A stretch of 64,000 nt of DNA from Agriotes lineatus. Its lineage: Eukaryota; Arthropoda; Insecta; Coleoptera; Elateridae. The position numbers and the translations under genes are program-made. Location: positions 45,525,763 through 45,589,762 of the forward strand of contig OW679202.1 of assembly GCA_940337035.1 (NCBI GenBank), given 5' to 3'. This document shows positions 33,597 through 45,739 of this stretch, one piece after another; position 1 is the first letter of the stretch, and every line of letters begins with the position of its first letter. Below the pieces are notes generated by a model. That model made no database searches. It was not told the origin of the DNA and saw nothing but the letters and a program-made list of their open reading frames with translations.

Positions 33597-34774
33597 AACA
33601 AACATTTATTAAATAATCATTTACCTGAGAAGTTAATATAATTAATCAAACAATATTAAAAGAATAATCCAATTATATATTGAAACCGTTATGAGATTAA
33701 TTTTAAATAAGGTTGTAGTACCTTAGTAGAAATAGAGAAGGTAGTATATTAGAAAAGTTTTGAAATAATTCTGAATACATAGAAAAGGCAGTACGTTAGA
33801 TATGAAATAATAATTCTGAATTGAAATAAAGATGGAAATAGATTATATATAAGTGTTGAAAATAATTTTAAATAGAAATACATATATTGTACTGGTAAAT
33901 GCATAATTCTGTGCTATATTTAATCGATTCATGCTTCAAATGTTTAATATGTTTCTAATATGTGTTCTGCTTGGACGAAACTAGTCGAGTTTTGTTTGTA
34001 ATGATAATACTTAACAATAAACTGTTAAATTTTATAGTAATCAATTATCTTCGTTATCTTATGAACCGGCTAACTGAAGATAAGAGCATAAATAAGAATG
34101 CTAATAAATAATAATATAAAAATAATAATTTTAATAATAAACATTTATTCATGCCATTTTTACCATTATAATACATATTATTCTTAAAGTAAAATATTTA
34201 AAAAAATTTAAAATGTAAACAAGAAGCATCTACGCATTCATTTCATAATTGTACGAAATGCCTCTTAAAAATTCTACAACGTTCCTATTGGTAGATTATA
34301 TTGATTATTATAATCTTCAACAAAATTTTTTATTCTTCTATTAGCCTGGATAAATCTTTGTTTTTTTCTTTTTTAGAGTGGGCTCATTTCCGCAAGTAAC
34401 TGTTCATAAGCAACATCTCTTCCTGGTTGAACAGTTTTCAGGCTGTCGATGAATCTCCAAATGATTGGATGGTTCATCGATAGCTCTGTTTCTACCCAAT
34501 CTCTATTCATTTATTCTTTGTTACTTATTATTTTAATGTAATAAATCTCCGCAAAAGATTTTTTAGTATTTACCGGAAAGTTAAAATTTGTAACTTGTTT
34601 TCGTCGAACCTACTTATATTAATAAAATTCTAATTTTCCACAATTAATATTTCTATATTAAATTTTTGCCGCCCGGCACCTCCTTGGACGTGCTTTAGGT
34701 AATTTTCGTTATTTAAAATAAATTTTCAGACCTATTAATAGTAAAGCTAGCTAATACTAATATACTTTAATTAA
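33597..34774. other. AT-rich spacer between GC word arrays, no gene
   Basis: The GC word arrays on its two sides (33455-33535 and 34775-34885) are in opposite orientation, so this spacer could be the interior of a fold-back element. No coding sequence is recognised. Confidence 0.35.
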
Positions 34775-34885
34775 TTTCCTCGCGCCCAAATGTCTCGCGC
34801 CCAAGTGGCCCTGCGCCCAAGTGTATTCGCGCCCAAACGGCCGCGCCCGAACGGCCGCGCCCAAACGGCGCGCCCAAATGTCCGG
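34775..34885 (+). repeat. Second CGCGCCCAA word array
   Basis: Seven words of 14-16 bp (TCGCGCCCAAATGTC, TCGCGCCCAAGTGGC, CGCGCCCAAACGGC and so on) lie in the same orientation as the left arm of the palindrome at 33286 and opposite to its right arm. Confidence 0.75.
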
Positions 34886-35925
34886 CTCCGTGAAATTTAT
34901 TATGGTGTGTTGCTTTAAAAGGGCATAGCACTAGATCAATGAATTTGTATTGTAAAGTACACCTGATGGTAATCTAACTTCAGTTGACTGCTGCTATTAA
35001 TCGACTGGTGCAAACAAAACAAAACTCAAATGACGTACAGCAAAGGACTTTTTATCTCCATTCCTGTCATACTACGATCGTAAAGCATGTAGATTCTATA
35101 AAATGTCTATATTGAAAATTAGTAGGAGCTTGAAAGCGCTCCAGTTCTAGCGTCTGGAAACTTTTCTATGTTCATTAAACTTAAAAATAGACTGACAGCG
35201 TCCCATTTAAATCTATCTAAAGTTAAAAAGAATCTGAAATCTCGCAAAAGAGTAATATAAAGGGCAATGGAACTCAATCGTTCAGTGAATGCAAAGAGGA
35301 ATTGTTTGAATGAGAAGAAATTATTCATAATGATTTCAAAACAGAGTGCTAATGGTGTTTTTAGTGCCCCGCTGTTTGATAATAGCGGTGACCTATGGAA
35401 CGAAATAAGCATTCGACAGAAATAACGGAGATACGACCTCATAATCTAGATAACTGCTGAAATTGTAGCTAATCAGCGGGTATCGAGTGCGAATGGCGTG
35501 TTTAACGCCCTCCTAAATATACGGTAGAGACGTAAATTAAACATCTTCGCTACGATTGCATCGGCAAAATCGATAGCAAAACTGACAACGCTTTTCAGGT
35601 GTCAATTTTTAATTTTTTTGTGATGACAAATGCATGCGCGAAACGTAGCACCAGCTTTCATTGCACTCGATAGTAAATGTAATTTTGATCAAGTAATTTT
35701 ATTCTTTGACTCCTTAACCAGTTAGAGCCACCTTAATATGTAAATATATTGCAATATTTTTCGTTAATTGAAAATACTAGATCGACATTTTTTATACACG
35801 GTTATGGTATGATATCATTGTCATAAACTATTTAAAAACTAACAATATATTAAATATTAGGTATGTCACATACCAACTAGACATAACTGTCAGTAACCAA
35901 GAAAATATTTAAAAGTAAGCGACGT
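34886..35925. other. No gene recognised
   Basis: A 107-codon minus-strand open stretch at 35119-35442 has no motif and no splice context. Confidence 0.3.
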
Positions 35926-35929
35926 TGAA

Positions 35930-36560
35930 GGCGTATATATATGTTTCTCATTCCTAATGAGTAGATAGAGATGCCTGTGTAGTTTTGTAAATCAGCGAAA
36001 CAATTATTGGGGGTTTTGTTAATTAAACCATTCACTGTTGGGAAGTCTAGTTCTTGATGTAATTATTTGCGTGTTACGAATAAACCACGACGCTCTGATA
36101 GAGTCATTCGAAGCACTTTATTTTCAATCACTTGTTTCTATTAGTTTTAGTTGAGTTCTCCAAACTGGGTAGCATATATCACTATTGACCGCAAAATACT
36201 TTTACAAAGTAGTGAAGTGCACTCTCGTTTAGGCGATGACCTTTTGCTCATGACTGGATATAGTTGGGAGAGTCTTACATAGCACTCGTTGAATGTTTTA
36301 GTTACATGTACTCGCTACTAAATTCTTCGGCCTAGGTAAATGCCAGGAGATTTTAAATATTCCAAGCAATTCACTCATTATTGATAATTACTGTGCCATT
36401 CCAAAACACTGGCAATAGTGATGTCATCTGCAAACATAGTCAGCTAAGAGTCAGTGAATTCTGACATACCAGGAATATACAAATTGTAGAGAATTGGACC
36501 AAATACTAAACGCTAAGGGACTCCAGCTTATATTGTTTGTATAATATATGACCAATTGTT
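35930..36560 (-). pseudogene. Jockey-type LINE 3' remnant
   Basis: The minus strand gives MFADDITIA with a nearby SVLEWHSNYQ, then CLEYLKSPGIYLGRRI, VTKTFNECYVRLSQLYPVMS and KRECTSLLCKSILRSIVIYA, then TQFGEL. This is the reverse transcriptase catalytic box followed by the typical L---L-P-----S-LS--NK-LLYK-ILRPI--Y thumb of Jockey-group ORF2. The RT N-terminus is missing and stops are frequent. Confidence 0.7.
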
Positions 36561-37377
36561 GTATTTAACACAAAGCGTTTGATTTTGAAGATGTTGCCAC
36601 TACGTTGGAACTCCCGAAGATGCTGTGGAAAGCTTTCAAAACATTGTTTTTCAAGTGACTCAAGATGAGTAGAATTTATGTCTTAAAAACTGGTTTTATC
36701 ACATGCGTAAATGTATAGAGTTTAAGAGCGGGCGAATACTAAAAACAATTTTAGTAAGAAAACTTTGTTTTATTAGATTGCAGAAATTGAAGGTGCTACC
36801 TTCGTACCTCTCGATTCTGCATTTATCTAACTCTAGCTGAACAAGCAACTCTATTCCACTTAGTCATAATGTGACCATTCTATGTACGTTGCCATAGAAG
36901 CAGTAGCCAGTTTTTAATTTTAATTAAATTTAAAATGTTGATTGGAGGTTGAAGTTATTTAAGTGGATTTTGTGCTGGTAATCGGGCCTCGAATATTGGA
37001 TTCCTTTAATGCTATCTATTTTTACCAATAAAATTAGAATCAGAGGAAAAAGGCGACATGATACAACTATACGCGCCAATGGAAGGTACAGAAGAAGAGG
37101 AAATAACAAATGTTTATGCAAACCTGAAAACAGTAATAGATAACATGAGAGAACAAAACAATAGAATAATCATTATGTGAGATTGCAATACGAGAATTGG
37201 TAAGGATGAAAATAGAGGATAAGGCTACATGGAGAAGAGATATTAAATACAAATGGGGAGAAAATGATAGAGTTCTGCTAAATAATTGGTTTAAAAATAG
37301 GAAGTAGCTTCTGGAATCAACTTACTGAAGAAAGATATACATTTTAACTGCAGAAAGAACGCTAGAAGTATAATAGA

Positions 37378-37613
37378 TTACATCTAGTATGCTTTGAATT
37401 TCCCAGATGCAATCTAAAATTTTACTTGAAATTGACAAGACTGTAAGTCTATGTCAAATGCAAGGTTAATAGGTTAGGTTTTGCGTCAGGTTTGACACAG
37501 ACTGACGTAAAATCTAACCTGCTAACCTCTAATTTGACATGGACTTACAGTCTTGCCAATTTCAAGTAAAATTTTAGATTGCATTATGGGAATTCAACGC
37601 ATCCTAGATGTAA
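37378..37613. mobile_element. Foldback MITE in the RTE remnant
   Basis: A 236-bp hairpin-forming insert: the left end TTACATCTAGTATGCTTTGA pairs with a right end that reads, complemented, TTACATCTAGGATGCGTTGA, and the arms continue for about 105 bp (including CTTGAAATTGACAAGACTGT). It separates two parts of one endonuclease domain, so it is a later insertion. It has no coding capacity. Confidence 0.75.
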
Positions 37614-39231
37614 TTCATTTTAAGACACCCGGTAGTATACACATAAGAACTAGGGCATAAAGTACAATAAATCAAAACTGGGCGTGAAACTGACAAGGGA
37701 ATAGATCATAAACTGGTAAAATCAATTAAACATTTAAATAATAATAGACAAAGAAACGGACTATGAAAATACAAATACATAGATTAAAAAAGAACAAATG
37801 AAAATAAAATATCAAGAAGAGGTAGTCAATTAAAACAAGAAGATGTAAAAACAAATTGAACTAGAAAAGCTGTGGAAGACATTTAGAGAAATAATATACA
37901 AAAAAGCAGCCAAAATTTGTAAAACAAGAAAGCAAAAGAACAAACAACAGAAGAAAACTAATGGTGGAATGATAAAGTGCAAAAAAGGGATAATAAACAA
38001 GAAAATAACATAGAGGAGATACATCGGTACGAAAGCTGAAAAAATAGAAAAGAGTATAAATTAAAGCGCAATATAGCGAAGGAAATAGTAAGATAAGCGA
38101 AACGGAAAAGCTAGTAAGATTTTGGTAGAGAAGTAGATCAAACATACGAAACAATTAAAGCAATAAGAGCATTGAGAGAAATTAGAAATACAATAAACGG
38201 CGTAAGGAACAATAATAGGCAGATTACTACACAAAAATATTTATAGTTAATGAAAGAGACAATGAAAACCAAAGCAGTACAGAAGATAATGGGGAAGGTA
38301 AAGAAATAGGGAGAAATGGATCAACTGGCGAAATAAACATGGACGAATTAGAAGCAGCAATGCGAAGGATTAAGATCGGTAAAGTAAGTGGCCAAGACAA
38401 GATCTAACCAGAAATGATAACAAAAAATGGTAATTAGAAATATACAGGAAAGTATGGCAAACGCGAAAAATTCCGGAAGATTGGGAAAAAAATACAGTAT
38501 TTCCAACATTAAAAGGGGGACTTTACGAGCTGTGAGGATTTGTGTGTCTGCAACCAGTTTTAAATTTTATACAAAGATAATACAAGAGAAATTGAAGAAA
38601 TCTATCGGAAAAAAAGTTGGAGAAAGAACAACCAGCCTAAAGTACAGGAAGGCAAACAAATGACAGTATCCATATGCGCATGTATATAATAGAAAAGAAA
38701 GTGGAAAAGAAGTGGAAAAGGAAGAAGAACCGTTCCTGACCTTTATAGTCTATAGACAAGCTGATTTCGACACAGTACAGGTAAACATTATATGGACTTG
38801 TCTTAAACAGTTTGTGCTTCCAGTAAAACTACAAAGTATTATAAAGAGCACATAAAAAAAGTGAAAGGTACAGTGTAGATAAATTGGGAAGAATCCAATA
38901 AATTAAAATAGAAATAGGGGCCAAACAAGGAGATAGTCTGAGTTCACTTCTATTCAATGCAAAGAACAAGGCAACAGCAGACAGTAATATGATATAACAA
39001 ACTAATATCGGCAAATGTAAGTTGCGCAGATGAAATAGTCCTAATAGAAGACACCCATAGAAGAATGATACAGCTCACAAGAATATGGACCGAAGAGATA
39101 GGAAAAATTAAAATAAAAATGAATATTGACAAATGTAAAACAATGACCATCAACAACAGAGCATAAGACGAAAAGAGGACAAAAGATATAAAAGGCCAAA
39201 TTCTGGATAATGTAATTGTATTCAATGCCTA

Positions 39232-39405
39232 GAGAGTGGCATATCGGAAGACGTTTTGTCGACAGCGCTGCCAACGTAAACGGCTATACGGTAAACTTAA
39301 CCAGCAGGCGGAAACGGTTTGTAATACGCTAACGAAATAACCTACAGTTTACACTACCAGTAAAGTTTAGCTTTACCTTCAGTTTGATTGCGTATTGTAA
39401 TCCCG
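39232..39405. other. Insertion of about 175 bp in the RTE remnant
   Basis: Between the GQILDNVIVFNA segment and the downstream LLIEQIRA segment of the RTE element lies less AT-rich sequence with no LINE similarity (CAGCGCTGCCAACGTAAACG, ending near CCCGGGCC). It is probably a small non-autonomous element; the edges and any duplication are not clear. Confidence 0.35.
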
Positions 39406-39985
39406 GGCCTTAGACATTGCTAATAGAACAAATAAGAGCACAACGATCGGCTATATGCACTAAATAAAACCATTTTTTTAAAGAAATAAATCTTAATACA
39501 AAGCAGTGGGTCTATAATGCAATAGCTGTGCCAGAAATGACATATGCTTGCCAATCTTGGGCTATGCAAGGGAATCACGAAGTAAAAATGAAATACTTGA
39601 GACAACAAGAAAAACGAAGATGGACAGAGCAGAAAATTAACAGATAAGGCAAGCAGTAAATCTAGAGGCAATTATAAAAAGATAGAGAAAAAGCAACTGA
39701 GCTGGTACGGACACGTATTAAGAATGGACCAAAGCAGGCTAGCCAAGAAAATAGTGAAGACAATGAGATTAGGAAAGAGAAGAAGCGAAAGAACCATAAA
39801 AAACTAGCTGAAAATAATAGAATATACAGGTAGATAAAGAGGAAAAACAATAAAGAAAATGAAATTGTTAGCAACGGATGGGAAGGCTTGGAGAAATTGA
39901 ATTTAAAGGTCTTGGTCACATGATATCCGATGCCCTATAGGGCTTATGGATTCCCGAAGAAAAAAGCTTCTTCTGAGATTGATGC

Positions 39986-40539
39986 CAGTGAGCAAAAATC
40001 CTTAAATTAGAGATTATCATAGGCACAGAAAACGTAATTAGAACTGAAAAATGTTCGGCATCTGACATGTTGGCCAAATAATATTATTTTTAATTATCAA
40101 TTTCAGTAAATAAATATTATATAATCTGTGCGATATAAAACATAAGTGGCTGCACTGAGAACATCTATCTGTGATACACAAACAAGTGCAGTTATATCAT
40201 CGAGTATCATTTAGATCATTTATTCTACATCTATGGTGTTTTTGAAATTTAAATCGGGTGCTAGTATTATTGGCCATTTTTGCTGAAGATTGTAATAACG
40301 TCTTGCTCCCCCAAAAGAAATAGGATATAATTTATACGTTTTTTGCTATAATTGTAATACCGCCACATTCAATCGCAGCATCTCGATCCATTCTACAAAT
40401 ATTTTCGTAGGTAACTTTAAAAGGTTCCTTTGGAATTAAGTGAGTTCTGTTTATACAAGGCACATAAATGTTAAGCCTTGATAAAATTCTATCAATAGTG
40501 CCCTCTAAGATTTCATGCCGTTAGCATTCCCATTAAGCG
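39986..40539. other. No gene recognised
   Basis: AT-rich sequence between the RTE 3' end and the Jockey ORF1 remnant. It may hold more of the latter's downstream sequence. Confidence 0.35.
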
Positions 40540-41340
40540 TACTAATATTATCCAAAGCGCGTATTTTATTTGCTAACATCATTCAATGTTATGCGAATAA
40601 GTGAAGTAACAAAGAGTGAATGTTATACACATATGAAGATCAAGAAGGTCAGTTATGGTTCTGATGATTGTTTTTATGGATGCTTATTGCTTATTTCTCG
40701 TTCTTGGTTTGCAGCAGATGGTTGTTGTCCGCATATGGTAACATAATTATGATGTACTTAGTTCTCAGATTTGTAGTTGGGGATTATATCATTTCTGTTC
40801 GAATATTTTCATAATGGCCACAACCTTTATAATTAGCTGAATATTCTCCACCACAGTTAACGCATTATGATTTAGCATGTTTGAATTTAGTACATTCTTT
40901 GCAATAATTATGTCCTGTACATTTGACGGAATGGGGATCAAGCTTACAATAGTTATTTGAATGCCTGTAGCATTGGCATCTGAAACATTGGGAAAAGTCT
41001 TTGCGCTTATTTCTAGGTTCTATTGCAATTATGTAGTAATGGAGAGGGTGGTTAAATCAAAATTAGCTTGGCTTTACCGGTTTAAGTTAAATTGACTGTA
41101 CACAATGGCATATGTTCTCTGTCCCTGTTAAGCATTGTTTTTACCTTAAGCACTGGAAATTGCATTTGATCAAGTTTCTGCTTATTTTATTCATCAGTTA
41201 CAGAAAAAGCATCAGGTCTTATTATTACTGATAGCGGGACATCTTGTGGATTTCTAAATTTGATATTTAATGTCATTCTTCTCGTAATACTCGGCAAGTG
41301 AACCAACATTTTCAATCTCAGGTAAATTGATTTTAAGAAA
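40540..41340 (-). pseudogene. Jockey-type LINE ORF1 (Gag-like) remnant with zinc knuckles
   Basis: Reading down from about 41340 the minus strand gives RNPQDVPLSVIIRPDAFSVT, QFPVLKVKTMLNRDREHMPL, then CFRCQCYRHSNNYCKLDPHS, VKCTGHNYCKECTKFKHAKS and CVNCGGEYSANYKGCGHYEN. These are three successive CCHC-type knuckles, the hallmark of Jockey-clade ORF1 nucleic-acid-binding proteins; a stop interrupts between the second and third. Upstream stops and frame changes show it is dead. No ORF2 follows directly downstream, so it is an isolated fragment. Confidence 0.75.
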
Positions 41341-41624
41341 AGCGCACTTAAAAGTCATGAATTTGAATTTTTTATTATGTATCTTCAATGTGTAAAATAA
41401 CCGTTGGTAGTTGGTTGCACTGTACAAAAATATCGGTAGTATTTTTACTTATTCAGATAATGTCACAGTTTGTATGGGAATGTCATTATCACCGTTGGTA
41501 CTATTTTTAATGGTGTTAAAATTTGAGAAGTAATAGAGAGTGACTATTAAAACCAAAGTAACTTTTCTAGATCTTGACAACAGATGTCATTTTTATAAAA
41601 TTTAATTTTATACATTATTAATAG

Positions 41625-41850
41625 TCGATATGGCCTACAATTATCAGCAGTTGTCAATATCGAAATTGCTTTCTCGTAATCACAGCGATTAGTGGTCCCG
41701 GGTTCAAACCCCGGGGTAGGCACGAATGTACGTGAAAAGATGTAGAAAAATCAGTCCTTCTCAGGACTAATCAGGAATACCTGAGGACGAAAGTAGATCA
41801 AAAACTCTCGAAACGTCGTGTGATAAACACTCCAGACAGTGGAAAAAGTC
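41625..41850 (+). repeat. Probable tRNA-derived SINE, second family
   Basis: A perfect B-box T-arm, CCCGGGTTCAAACCCCGGGG, lies at about 41698-41717, preceded by a GGCCTACAATTATCAG region that could be a decayed A-box arm. A non-tRNA body with CTTCTCAGGACTAATCAGG and TCGAAACGTCG follows. No duplication was delimited. Confidence 0.55.
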
Positions 41851-42535
41851 CGACAAAACATATAATAGAGCCAATAATGACATCATTCAAAGAACAGCTT
41901 GCTTTCTACCGTCAGCTGAGATAGGTCGCTTCAATAGAACTGTAGCTGCAAGAGTACAGGATCGTTAGTGGAAAACGTTTCCAGATTGACCACCACCGAA
42001 GATTAATACAACTTTTAAAATAGTTCACAAGTTCGCATTACATGGAGATGTTTCTGATCAACAAAAAATATAACCGGTAGACATATTTTGTCATTGTTGG
42101 TAATGAGGCCAAACGCGCTATAGACCAAGACTGAGACATGCTTGTTTTTTAACATCCCAATTTATTGGAGATCTGTAGAGGTAAATTTTTTGGACAAATA
42201 TCATTCAGATCACAGACTGGAATGTTGCGCAGAATTGTAAGCTTTATTGGCCGATAAATCTGTTCTAAATTTTTTCCTATGTCGTGTGTTATGCTCTGAC
42301 AAAGTTTTATTTAACTGGTAGTGTTAATCGCCATAATTGTGTCTATTATTTCGAAGAAATATTGTGTTGGAAAAAAAAATAAATCGCCTGGAATACACTT
42401 TTGGGCCGAATTTTCCAGTCCTTCTTCCTGAAGAAAACAGTACTAGCGATTGAATGAATAGAATATTTAAGCCAAAACAGATATTAAAAGTTTAGATAAT
42501 CTCTGAAACTTCTTTGTGGCGTGAATCTATAATTC

Positions 42536-42654
42536 ATATTCTTATTTGGGTATTTCGTCACTCTGGAAATTAAAATTATTAAATAACGTAAATAACGAAC
42601 GTTTTGAGGAACAATTTTAATTTGCAGAGTGTCGAAATACCCAAATAAGAATAT
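42536..42654. mobile_element. 119-bp foldback MITE
   Basis: The arms ATATTCTTATTTGGGTATTT and their complement AAATACCCAAATAAGAATAT continue inward over CACTCT/AGAGTG and AAATTAAAATT. The 13-bp direct repeat TATTAAAAGTTTA lies at 42482-42494 and 42656-42668, possibly a duplication of a slightly larger insertion. It has no coding capacity. Confidence 0.7.
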
Positions 42655-43036
42655 TTATTAAAAGTTTAATTAAGCACGTCTTTTAGACGTGGGAAGTAAA
42701 AATGTAAAAATATTAAAGATAGGCCCTAATTTTATTTCATTAAGCGTAATGTTTTAACTAATAACATAGTTTGTTATTCATAAGTATACACTTTCAAGAA
42801 TATTATGAATGTTTTGCCTAACGTATTTTTTTGTTTTTAGATATGGAAACTTTTTTTAATTAAATATTACTAAATTATAACTGACAAAGCCATAAAAAAT
42901 GGGGAAACGTGTTATTAAATTGATTAATTAAAATATGTTACAACAATACGAGTTTTATTTAATTTAAAAAGTCATGTTTTAACTAAACTTTTAATATTTG
43001 TTTTCCCTGAAATCTCCTATTTATTAAATTATTGAA

Positions 43037-43231
43037 ATGCCAAATTTTTGCTTTGAACTAATTACTCGCTATGTTTATCTGCCTTGGCTTCAACAAAAAA
43101 TACTGCCAGATGTAATCTTGCAACAAGAGGGCGCTCCACACCATTACGCTGTACAAGTTCGGCAATTTTTAGATGAACAGTTTAATCAATTGTTACACGG
43201 GGAATCAAAAAAAATAACTAAAATGAAATAA
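43037..43231 (+). pseudogene. mariner-like transposase fragment
   Basis: The plus strand encodes RYVYLPWLQQKILPDVILQQ, then EGAPHHYAVQVRQFLDEQF, after which the match ends. This is the second catalytic-aspartate region (usually QQDGAPPH) of the same superfamily as the pseudogene at 22242-23347; here the aspartate position reads E. Only about 50 residues survive. Confidence 0.7.
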
Positions 43232-44795
43232 TCGGTATTGCTTTACAACAGTGTGGTCCAGAAATTGTCTTGTGGTGTAACACATTTTGCCAGCTAGTTC
43301 CTGAGCAGGATTGGGGGGGGGGGGGGTATCTGGAAGCGCCACTGGTTCGAGACGATCCAAACTAGAAAACCTACAGGTGTCAGTGCAAATCCCTAAACCA
43401 CTTAGCTATTACATAAAACCAATAAATATAGGAAATACCAGCAGTTGATGTAACCTAAATGTTTATGTACAGTATGTACACCGCTGCATGATATTCATTA
43501 GGAGGAAAAACGAATCTGCGATATTTTATTCTTATTTGGAACTAGAATTGTAAGTTTAATTTTTTTTTAAGTATAGTGAAGTATAGTAACATTATTGTTA
43601 TAATAAATGGGGTAAATATACAAGCTGTATGATTTTTCCTCGCAATCCTATCTCGATCCCAGGTAACTCAACTATCAAGTGACATAGAATAAAAGTGCAG
43701 CAATAGCTGAAAACAGGTGACCCAAGTCGCTTAAACGTCCCAACTACTAAGAGAAACCTCGCGAATAATACCATGCGCCCAAAGTCTGTTGCATACCTTA
43801 ATTGGTGGGCTTCAGCGTTAATAAAAAAATTTCTAGTTTGCTCCAGTAGTCCCCGGCATAAGTATTAACTCTAAACGTTAAGGAAAGCGACTATACTCGC
43901 GTTGAATGTGATCGAAAACGCTAACAGAGCTGCCACCCTTTCTTAAATTATCTGTACCGTCGCTTACAAATCTACCAGCGTAACCGTAAGTAGAAACGCT
44001 ACACGCTACACGGATTGGTATTTTTAGTTTGAGAAGTTTTTATGACTCAAAACACGCGAGTTTCATACACTGAAGGCACCTGGTGGAATAGGGCAAGCAT
44101 CGTCTATTAAGAAGCTATCCAGGGTTGCGGGCTTGAGGGTTCATGCTGAGAGGCCGTTCAAGCAAATGTGGATCAAGCCTTTTTCCAGTTATCGAGGAGA
44201 AGCCGTGTGGGCTAAGTCTCCGAAACAGCCACATGAATTGAGTGGTACAGAGCCGCCTACAGATTGATATTCCACGTCTTGTACAGAGCCCGGATAGGAA
44301 AATATGCAGAGTGTGGCAGTAACGAGCCACTAGGGGTTACGAGAAAAACCTAAAATAATACAACATCGAAATTCATGTTCAAAACGGAACAACAAAAGCG
44401 TACCAAAGTTGGAAGGTGCCCACACGTAGGTGGTTTCACAAAATAAATTTGTATTCCAGTTTATCAAGATTTATTCTAGCAATTTCACACATAATTTTTT
44501 AAGGGTGAGCGACGATTTCCATCATAATACGCTAATTTTAATCTGCATTAAGCAAAATCCCAGAAATCACAGGCACAGCACCCACGAACAATCGCACTAA
44601 ATCAGTGCCATAAAATGGCCTCCCTAAATCATACTAGAAGTCTATTTTGAAAATTCAGTAGAATCCCCTAAAGCTCAAGAATTTTCAAAATACTCCAAAA
44701 ATTAAATTGAGGGTAAGCAATCAAATATACAGTCAGGAATTGCGGGTCACTCGAAACATTTCCTGAACTTTAAATTTAATTGTACTTTAAATGAA
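43232..44795. other. No gene recognised
   Basis: This stretch includes a run of 13 G at about 43315-43327 and a less AT-rich segment at 44040-44340 with a 71-codon minus-strand open stretch that I do not recognise. Confidence 0.35.
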
Positions 44796-44799
44796 AAAT

Positions 44800-45120
44800 T
44801 ATATGTAACACAATCTTGGATTTGACCAGCAGAATGGACTTCACTGTTTGGGAAATTGTTCAAAATATGATGCACGTCCATCTCTTGGCCGCAGTTACAA
44901 AAATAACTAAATTATTAATAGCCACTCTGTATTATTTGATTTTGCTAAGTAATTCAGCATTGGTGAAAACACTTTTTGAAGCTTACTACTAAAGGAAATT
45001 TTGAGTTAATTTTCTTGCTAGTAGTATATATTTCTTTGTCGCAGTGAAATGATTGGTATGCCTTATCATTGACCACGTACAGATTGTGTGTTTCACACTT
45101 TTGAGATATTTGTGCTTCTT
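44800..45120 (-). pseudogene. Possible LINE ORF2 C-terminal zinc-finger remnant
   Basis: The minus strand reads FCNCGQEMDVHHILNNFPNS near 44820-44890, resembling the C-x-C-------HIL--CP finger at the C-terminus of RNase H-type or Jockey LINE ORF2 proteins. Little else is recognisable, so the call is tentative. Confidence 0.35.
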
Positions 45121-45739
45121 TGGGAGCTTCTTTTTAAAAATTTGTTTCCGAAAGATGTTTGGAATATACTTTTAGTCGTCATTTAATTAATTAGTCACGG
45201 AAATGGTCTTACTTGTATTTAAATCGGTTGGAATGACAGTATACCACGTCAGTATTTGAAAATTAATCCAGTCATTAAGAATGAGTTACCCTTGGTTTTG
45301 GTTTTTAGTTGACAGTTACACCCGGCTTTATTTGCAAGTGTTTTTCTAATTTGCGTTAGTTGGTCGAGGTTATTTTGAACATTTAGTATAATGTGATGTT
45401 GATGTTGCATATTAGAAGTAATAGTTCACCTTTTTGTGATTTTGTTTTGCTTTGCGAAAACCTCGATGTATGTTGGTATTTCTTTCTCAAACAAATAAGT
45501 TGGAAAATGTGCTTTTTGCAATATTGCTGAAGAGCGCAATGCATGACATGTCCCACATTAAATCATAACCATGTCAAAACTAACTACCACTAAACTTACT
45601 ACTTTATTATCTCGATATTATTTTAATGTTTTAAAATTGCTATAACTTGTTAACAAGTCGAAAAACATATAAGTCAATATAGTTTTTTATGAGAATGATA
45701 GTTACTATCGAAAAAGCATTTGCGAAAAAAAAGCAAAAT

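Larger units (their letters stand above)
37060..39985 (+). pseudogene. Degenerate, nearly full-length RTE LINE
   Basis: In plus order: endonuclease pieces (QLYAPMEGTEEEEITNVYA, NNRIIIM, NTRIGKDENRG), a foldback MITE, the end of the endonuclease with GIDHKLVKSIKH, the RT linker (AAMRRIKIGKVSGQDKI), ICVSATSFKFYTKIIQEKLK, VSCADEIVLIEDTHRRM (catalytic box, ADE), KIKIKMNIDKCKTMTINNR, and the C-terminus KKQLSWYGHVLRMDQ-like, AKKIVKTMRLGKRRSERTIK. It ends near AAGAAAAAAGCTTCTTCTGAG. The frame is heavily broken. Two insertions interrupt it (37378-37613 and about 39232-39405). Large hydrophobic minus-strand open stretches here are shadows of its lysine-rich sense strand. Confidence 0.75.

Noticed and set aside
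35119..35442. 107-codon minus-strand frame as a receptor exon
   Set aside because: No cache-domain or other receptor motif and no fitting splice sites; left as unassigned.
37830..39919. Hydrophobic minus-strand open stretches resembling membrane proteins
   Set aside because: They are antisense to the lysine-rich RTE remnant on the plus strand; poly-Lys codons give Phe/Leu-rich complements.
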